Of a stretch of DNA of 11,039 nucleotides, positions 7,728-11,039 are shown piece after piece; positions within the stretch are counted from its first letter, which is position 1, and every line of letters begins with the position of its first letter. The DNA comes from Pseudomonadota bacterium (lineage in GTDB: Bacteria; Pseudomonadota; Alphaproteobacteria; Caulobacterales; Caulobacteraceae): the NCBI GenBank assembly GCA_023445955.1, contig JAEXJH010000279.1:1-11039 (forward strand). The letters run 5' to 3'. Position numbers and translations under genes: made by a program. The notes beneath the pieces are model-generated. The model made no database searches. It saw nothing but the letters and a program-made list of their open reading frames with translations, and had not been told where the DNA came from.

Positions 7728-8775
7728 AGAGCAGCCGCTCGGCAGCCAGCGCCGCCTTTAGGAACACGCTAGGCAGCGCGCCTAACCCCTTGCGTGGCGT
7801 CCAGACGAAGTCGCCGTCGTTCGCGCCCTCGGCCGCGAAGACCCGCAGGGTCAAGCTGAAGTGCGTGAAGACTTGCTCGACGGCGCCCAAATCGCGCCAG
7901 GCGGCGGCGACCGGCGCGGCGGCGACCGCTTCGGCGTCGGACCACGGCGTCGCGCGCCAGTCGCTAGTCGGCAGGCCTAGCATGCCGCCCAGCAGGCCCT
8001 TCGGCGGGCGGCGGACCAGGGCGACATCGTCGCCGCGCGTCAGGACATAGGCCACGCCGTGGCGGCGCGGGCGGTCGGCCTTCTTGGTCTTGCGCGGATA
8101 GGTCTCCGGCGCGCCGCCGGCATAGGCCGCGCACCAGGCCGAGATCGGGCAGCGGTCGCACAGCGGAGCCTTCGGTTTGCAGACCGTCGCACCGAGATCC
8201 ATCAGCGCCTGCGCCCAGTCGCCGGGGCGATCGTCGGTGACCAACTCGCCGGCCAGGGCCTTGAGCGCCGGCTTGCTGTCGGGCATCGGCGCCTCGACGG
8301 CGAACAGCCGCGACATCACCCGCTCGACATTGCCGTCGACGACATTGGCGGCGCGGTCGAAGGCGATCGCGGCCACGGCGGCGGCGGTATAGGCGCCCAC
8401 GCCCGGCAAGGCCCGCAGGCCCTCCTCGGTGTCCGGGAAGACGCCGCCGTGCTGGCTGGCAACCGCCCGCGCGCAGGCCAGCAGGTTGCGAGCCCGCGCG
8501 TAGTAGCCAAGCCCCGCCCAGGCGGCCATCAGGTCGCCATCCTCGACCGCCGCGAGGTCCGAGACGGTCGGCCAGCGCTCGGTGAAGCCCAGGAAATACG
8601 GCGTGGCGTGGGGCACGGTGGTCTGCTGCAGCATCACCTCCGACAGCCAGACGCGGTAAGGATCGCTGCGCACGCCGGCGCGGCGCTCGGCCGGGCCCGT
8701 ACGCCAGGCCAGGGTCCGCGCTTGGCGGTCATACCAGGCCAGCAGGGCCGAACGGATGGCGTCGCGGTCTTTCAT
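7726..8775 (-). CDS. mutY: A/G-specific adenine DNA glycosylase MutY
   Basis: Removes adenine mispaired with 8-oxoguanine, preventing G-to-T changes. Seen in 349 residues: WLSEVMLQQTTV (43-54) with catalytic Glu46; a helix-hairpin-helix LPGVGAYTAAAVAAIAF (123-139); and VVDGNVERVMSR with catalytic Asp147. The 4Fe-4S loop has Cys199, Cys206, Cys209 and Cys215 (C-x6-C-x2-C-x5-C). A C-terminal NUDIX-like region (from about residue 233) reads the oxidised guanine; it includes LVRRPPKGLLGGMLGLP and VFTHFSLTLRVF. ATG 8775 matches the family N-terminus (AIRSALLAWYD) and has GAGGG four bases upstream. An in-frame ATG at 8808 adds 11 basic residues and has GAGGA seven bases upstream, so the start is genuinely open. 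Divergent from the DUF721 gene. Confidence 0.96.
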   Translation of the reverse strand: MKDRDAIRSALLAWYDRQARTLAWRTGPAERRAGVRSDPYRVWLSEVMLQQTTVPHATPYFLGFTERWPTVSDLAAVEDGDLMAAWAGLGYYARARNLLACARAVASQHGGVFPDTEEGLRALPGVGAYTAAAVAAIAFDRAANVVDGNVERVMSRLFAVEAPMPDSKPALKALAGELVTDDRPGDWAQALMDLGATVCKPKAPLCDRCPISAWCAAYAGGAPETYPRKTKKADRPRRHGVAYVLTRGDDVALVRRPPKGLLGGMLGLPTSDWRATPWSDAEAVAAAPVAAAWRDLGAVEQVFTHFSLTLRVFAAEGANDGDFVWTPRKGLGALPSVFLKAALAAERLL

Positions 8776-8808
8776 CTTCCCTCGCCTACCGCGAACCGAG
8801 CCTGCCAT

Positions 8809-8816
8809 GCTAGTTT
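8809..8816 (+). promoter_or_regulatory. Candidate -10 element of the DUF721 gene
   Basis: GCTAGTTT matches six of eight positions of GCTANAWC and ends six bases before ATG 8823, which has no Shine-Dalgarno. This suggests a leaderless message. No clear -35 partner is visible, so confidence is low. Confidence 0.25.
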
Positions 8817-8822
8817 CCTCGC

Positions 8823-9362
8823 ATGCGCCGCCCCTTGCCCACGTCGGAAGAAGCCCTCGCGATCCTGCGGAGCAAGCGCACCAAGCCGCAGCGCCGTCCG
8901 CCGCCCCCCGCCGGCAAGAGCCTGGCGCCGCTGCTGAAGTCGCTGGAGCAGCAGTTCGGCCAAGGCCCCGCGGCCATCCAGGCCCGCTGGCGCGAGATCG
9001 TCGGCGACACCCTGGCGCGGCGGACCGAGCCTGTCCGGATCATCAAGGGCCGCAACGGCGAAGGCGGCGCGCTGGAGCTGCGCGTCGACGGGCCGGTGGC
9101 CTCGCTGATCCAGCATCAGGCCCCGCAGATCACCGCCCGCCTCGACATGCTGCTGGGCAAGGGCGTGGTCACGCGCCTGCGCATCGTCCAGGGTCCGGTG
9201 AAGACGCCCGCCGCGCCGGCCGCGCAGCGTCCGCGCCGCAAACCGCCGCTGGACGCGGCGCTGGAGAAGCAGCTCTCCGACAGCCTGTCCGAGCAGCCGG
9301 AAGGCGGCCTCAAGGACGCCCTGCTGAAACTGGGCCGGGGCGTGCTTCGGGAGTACCCTTAA
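8823..9362 (+). CDS. DUF721 family protein, DciA-like (possible helicase loader/operator)
   Basis: The 179-residue protein has a basic, Pro/Arg-rich N-terminus (1-33) and then the DUF721 core: LAPLLKSLEQQFG (34-46), IQARWREIVGDTLARRTEP (52-70, conserved Trp56 and IVG 59-61), ALELRVDGPVASLIQHQAPQITARLDMLLG (83-112), and VVTRLRIVQG (115-124). The C-terminal Ala/Pro/Arg linker and a predicted amphipathic helix (about 143-176) are less conserved. DUF721 corresponds to DciA, which assists loading of the replicative helicase DnaB in bacteria that lack DnaC. Whether this member does so is inferred from the family, and its flanks (mutY, dsbA-like, smc) are common for alphaproteobacterial DUF721 genes. 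No membrane segment or signal peptide is present. Confidence 0.88.
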   Translation: MRRPLPTSEEALAILRSKRTKPQRRPPPPAGKSLAPLLKSLEQQFGQGPAAIQARWREIVGDTLARRTEPVRIIKGRNGEGGALELRVDGPVASLIQHQAPQITARLDMLLGKGVVTRLRIVQGPVKTPAAPAAQRPRRKPPLDAALEKQLSDSLSEQPEGGLKDALLKLGRGVLREYP

Positions 9363-9428
9363 GCCGCCGGGGCGATTGACAACCCGGCGCTGATCAAGCT
9401 GTTGCTCGAGCCTTATCCGCGCCCTTTT

Positions 9429-9448
9429 GCCTCCTTCTTTTTGGAGGC
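9429..9448 (+). terminator. Hairpin between the DUF721 gene and the dsbA-like lipoprotein gene
   Basis: GCCTCC (9429-9434) and GGAGGC (9443-9448) form a six-bp stem around a T-rich eight-base loop. Only TT follows before GAGAA, so the U-tract is in the loop rather than after the stem, and termination would be partial at best. It is the clearest structure in this 134-base gap. Confidence 0.3.
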
Positions 9449-9461
9449 TTGAGAATCGCGC

Positions 9462-9484
9462 TTAACTTCGCCGTTGCGCTACAA
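9462..9484 (+). promoter_or_regulatory. Possible promoter of the dsbA-like pair and smc
   Basis: TTAACTT followed by nine to ten bases and GCTACAAG resembles the Caulobacter TTGACGS / GCTANAWC promoter, with seven of eight matches in the -10. The -10 overlaps the Shine-Dalgarno AAGGA (9483-9487) of the next gene. If it is used, the message would be almost leaderless, so one of the two readings is probably wrong. Confidence 0.2.
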
Positions 9485-9496
9485 GGAAGATCGAAC

Positions 9497-10120
9497 ATGC
9501 GTCCGCTGACCCGCCGGCTCCTGACCGCCGTCGCCCTCACCGCCTCGCTGGGCGCTCTGACCGCGTGCGGCCCGAAGGGGACCAAGATCACCGCCGACGA
9601 CATGACCATGGGCAACGCCAACGCCAAGGTGGTCGTGGTCGAGTACGCCTCGGTCGCCTGCCCGCACTGCGCCAAGTGGAACGAGGAGGTCTTCCCGTCC
9701 TTCAAGGCCAAGTACATCGACACCGGCAAGGTCAACTACGTGGCCCGCGAAGCCCTGACCGGCGAGCCGCGCCTGGCCAATGCCGGCGCCATGCTGGCCC
9801 GCTGCGCCGGCAAGGATAAGTACTTCCAGGTCACCGACGCGATCTACGCCGCCCAAATGCGCATCTTCCAGACCGGCGACATCCGCGGCGAGCTGCTGAC
9901 CATCGCCCAGGCCGCCGGCATGAGCGAAGACCAGTTCAACGCCTGCCTGACCGACGAGAACGCCGCCAAGTCGGCTGATCGCTTGGACAAGCAGATGAAG
10001 GCCGACAAGATCGAAGGCACCCCGACCTTCATCGTCAACGGCAAGAAGGTGGGCGGCGAGGCCGGTGGCGAAGTCACCCTGGCTCAGCTGGACGCCGCCA
10101 TCGCGGAAGCCTCGAAGTAA
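9497..10120 (+). CDS. DsbA/thioredoxin-like lipoprotein (DsbA family oxidoreductase)
   Basis: Thiol-disulfide oxidoreductase of the Thioredoxin_4/DsbA-like type, expected in the periplasm on a lipid anchor. Seen in 207 residues: a signal peptide with the lipobox LTAC, so Cys24 would be the acylated first residue; ACPHC (active site Cys55-x-x-Cys58); and EGTPTFIVNG with the cis-proline Pro176. Two further cysteines (Cys103 in LARCAGKDKYF, Cys150 in FNACL) are frequent in this subfamily and could form a second disulfide. AAGGA (9483-9487) lies nine bases before ATG 9497; an in-frame ATG at 9449 is less likely because it is far from any ribosome binding site and would bury the signal peptide. 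It shares a TAATG junction with the next gene, which is homologous. Confidence 0.92.
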   Translation: MRPLTRRLLTAVALTASLGALTACGPKGTKITADDMTMGNANAKVVVVEYASVACPHCAKWNEEVFPSFKAKYIDTGKVNYVAREALTGEPRLANAGAMLARCAGKDKYFQVTDAIYAAQMRIFQTGDIRGELLTIAQAAGMSEDQFNACLTDENAAKSADRLDKQMKADKIEGTPTFIVNGKKVGGEAGGEVTLAQLDAAIAEASK

Positions 10121-10728
10121 TGACCCTCGACCGGCGCGCACTGATCGTTTCCGGCCTCGCCGCGACGGCGGCGGCCTCGTCCGTGCGCGCCGCGCCGCTG
10201 CCGCCCGTCCCAGGCGAGATGGTGCTGGGCTCGCCCAAGGCGCCGATCCAGCTGGTGGTCTACGCCTCGGCCAGCTGCCCCCACTGCGCCCACTGGTGGA
10301 CGACAGTGCAGCCGGAAATCCGCAAGACCTTCATCGACACCGGCAAGGTGCGCCTGGTGTTCCGCGAGTTCCTGACTCCGCCGAACGAGTTCGCGGCGGC
10401 CGGCTTCATCCTGTGCCGTCGCATCCCGGGCAAGTATTTCGAGGTGCTGACCACCGTCTTCCAGAAGCAGGAAGAGATCTATCGCAGCGAGAAGCTGTTC
10501 GAGGGCCTGCAGGCGATCGGCAAGCAGTACGGCCTGACCGACGCGCAGTTCAAGGCGGCGCTGGAGGATCCGGCCGCCCTGAAGGGCGTCAACGATCGGT
10601 TCTTCAAGGCGATTAATCAGGACAATATCGAGGTCACCCCGACCTTCTTCGTCAACGGCGCGCCCATCGAGGGCGACATCAGCTTCGCCGCCCTGTCCAA
10701 GGCCTTCGCCACCGCGGCGAAGGGCTAA
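10120..10728 (+). CDS. Second DsbA/thioredoxin-like protein, exported
   Basis: Homologue and likely duplicate of the preceding lipoprotein; the pair shares PHC active sites, IDTGKV and TPTF blocks. Seen in 202 residues: a signal peptide (MTLDRRALIVSG, Ala-rich stretch, cleavage after SVRA, residue 24). The RR-A-L-I pair weakly resembles a twin-arginine signal. The active site is CPHC (Cys53, Cys56) and the cis-proline block is VTPTFFVNG (Pro174). Only one further cysteine, Cys99, remains: the partner of the second pair in the lipoprotein is replaced (FKAAL instead of FNACL). The start codon overlaps the upstream stop by one base (TAATG), indicating translational coupling. It ends 21 bases before smc. 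No lipobox, so this copy would be soluble. Confidence 0.92.
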   Translation: MTLDRRALIVSGLAATAAASSVRAAPLPPVPGEMVLGSPKAPIQLVVYASASCPHCAHWWTTVQPEIRKTFIDTGKVRLVFREFLTPPNEFAAAGFILCRRIPGKYFEVLTTVFQKQEEIYRSEKLFEGLQAIGKQYGLTDAQFKAALEDPAALKGVNDRFFKAINQDNIEVTPTFFVNGAPIEGDISFAALSKAFATAAKG

Positions 10729-10749
10729 GGGACCAAACGGGACCGCCTC

Positions 10750-11039
10750 GTGCAGTTCCAGCGCCTGCGCCTTTCGGGCTTCAAGTCCTTCGTCGAGCCG
10801 ACCGAGTTCCGGATCGAGCCCGGCCTGACGGGCATCGTCGGGCCGAACGGCTGCGGCAAGTCCAACCTGCTGGAAGCCCTGCGCTGGGTGATGGGAGCCA
10901 ACTCGGCCAAGGCCATGCGGGCCGGCGGCATGGACGACGTGATCTTCGCCGGCAGCGGCGCGCGCCCGCCGCGCAACCACGCCGATGTGGCCCTGACCAT
11001 CGACAACGCCGACCGCACGGCCCCGGCCCAGTTCAATGA
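10750..11039 (+). CDS. smc: Chromosome segregation ATPase SMC, N-terminal part (cut by window end)
   Basis: The GTG start opens a frame of 96 full codons that runs off the window without a stop. Seen: (M)[19 protein letters not shown], the classical SMC N-terminus; Walker [10 protein letters not shown] (31-39); then [29 protein letters not shown], the conserved segment after Walker A. Bacterial SMC is about 1,150 residues, so under a tenth is present; the coiled coils, hinge and Walker B lie downstream. SMC dimers with ScpA/ScpB align and extrude chromosome loops from the parS region. The GTG is preferred because it gives exactly the family N-terminus. It follows the second dsbA-like gene by 21 bases with only a weak GGGA upstream, so co-transcription with the pair is likely. 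Confidence 0.95.
   Translation, partial: MQFQRLRLSGFKSFVEPTEFRIEPGLTGIVGPNGCGKSNLLEALRWVMGANSAKAMRAGGMDDVIFAGSGARPPRNHADVALTIDNADRTAPAQFN

Overview
This GC-rich window reads as Caulobacterales, most likely the genus Caulobacter. The main evidence is a full-length CcrM-type adenine methyltransferase. Its leader carries a CtrA-like box and several GANTC sites, and its neighbours are rnhB, mutY, a DUF721 gene, DsbA-like genes and smc, a neighbourhood familiar from alphaproteobacterial chromosomes. Genes are tightly packed, no stretch above 300 bases lacks a gene, and I see no insertion sequence, phage gene, tRNA, rRNA or CRISPR array. This is core chromosome rather than a genomic island.

Bases 1-2100: a family 9 glycosyltransferase (LPS heptosyltransferase-like, minus strand, with an unusual acidic C-terminal tail) is divergent from a YgfZ/GcvT-like iron-sulfur protein (plus). 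Bases 2108-3250: a small secreted protein with a duplicated Pro/Gly-rich module (minus) is divergent from a TAG-type 3-methyladenine DNA glycosylase (plus). Bases 3247-5785: two exported hydrolases on the minus strand, an M61-type metallopeptidase without the usual C-terminal PDZ region and a laminarinase-like GH16 glycoside hydrolase.

Bases 5851-7703: rnhB (RNase HII) then ccrM, separated by a 137-bp regulatory region. This region holds a perfect 22-bp palindrome with two symmetrical GANTC sites, a CtrA-like box and two further GANTC sites in the leader. Bases 7726-8775: mutY on the minus strand, convergent with ccrM. Bases 8823-11039: a DUF721/DciA-like gene, a DsbA-like lipoprotein, a second DsbA-like protein joined to it by a TAATG overlap, and the first 96 codons of smc, cut by the window end.

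Themes: the right half groups genome-maintenance genes (RNase HII, CcrM, MutY, DUF721/DciA-like, SMC) and TAG lies further left. The envelope side is served by the heptosyltransferase, the secreted hydrolases and the two thiol oxidoreductases. I did not find a convincing new multi-gene system. The items most worth a second look are the GANTC palindrome ahead of ccrM, the intergenic bias of GANTC sites and the duplicated-module secreted protein.
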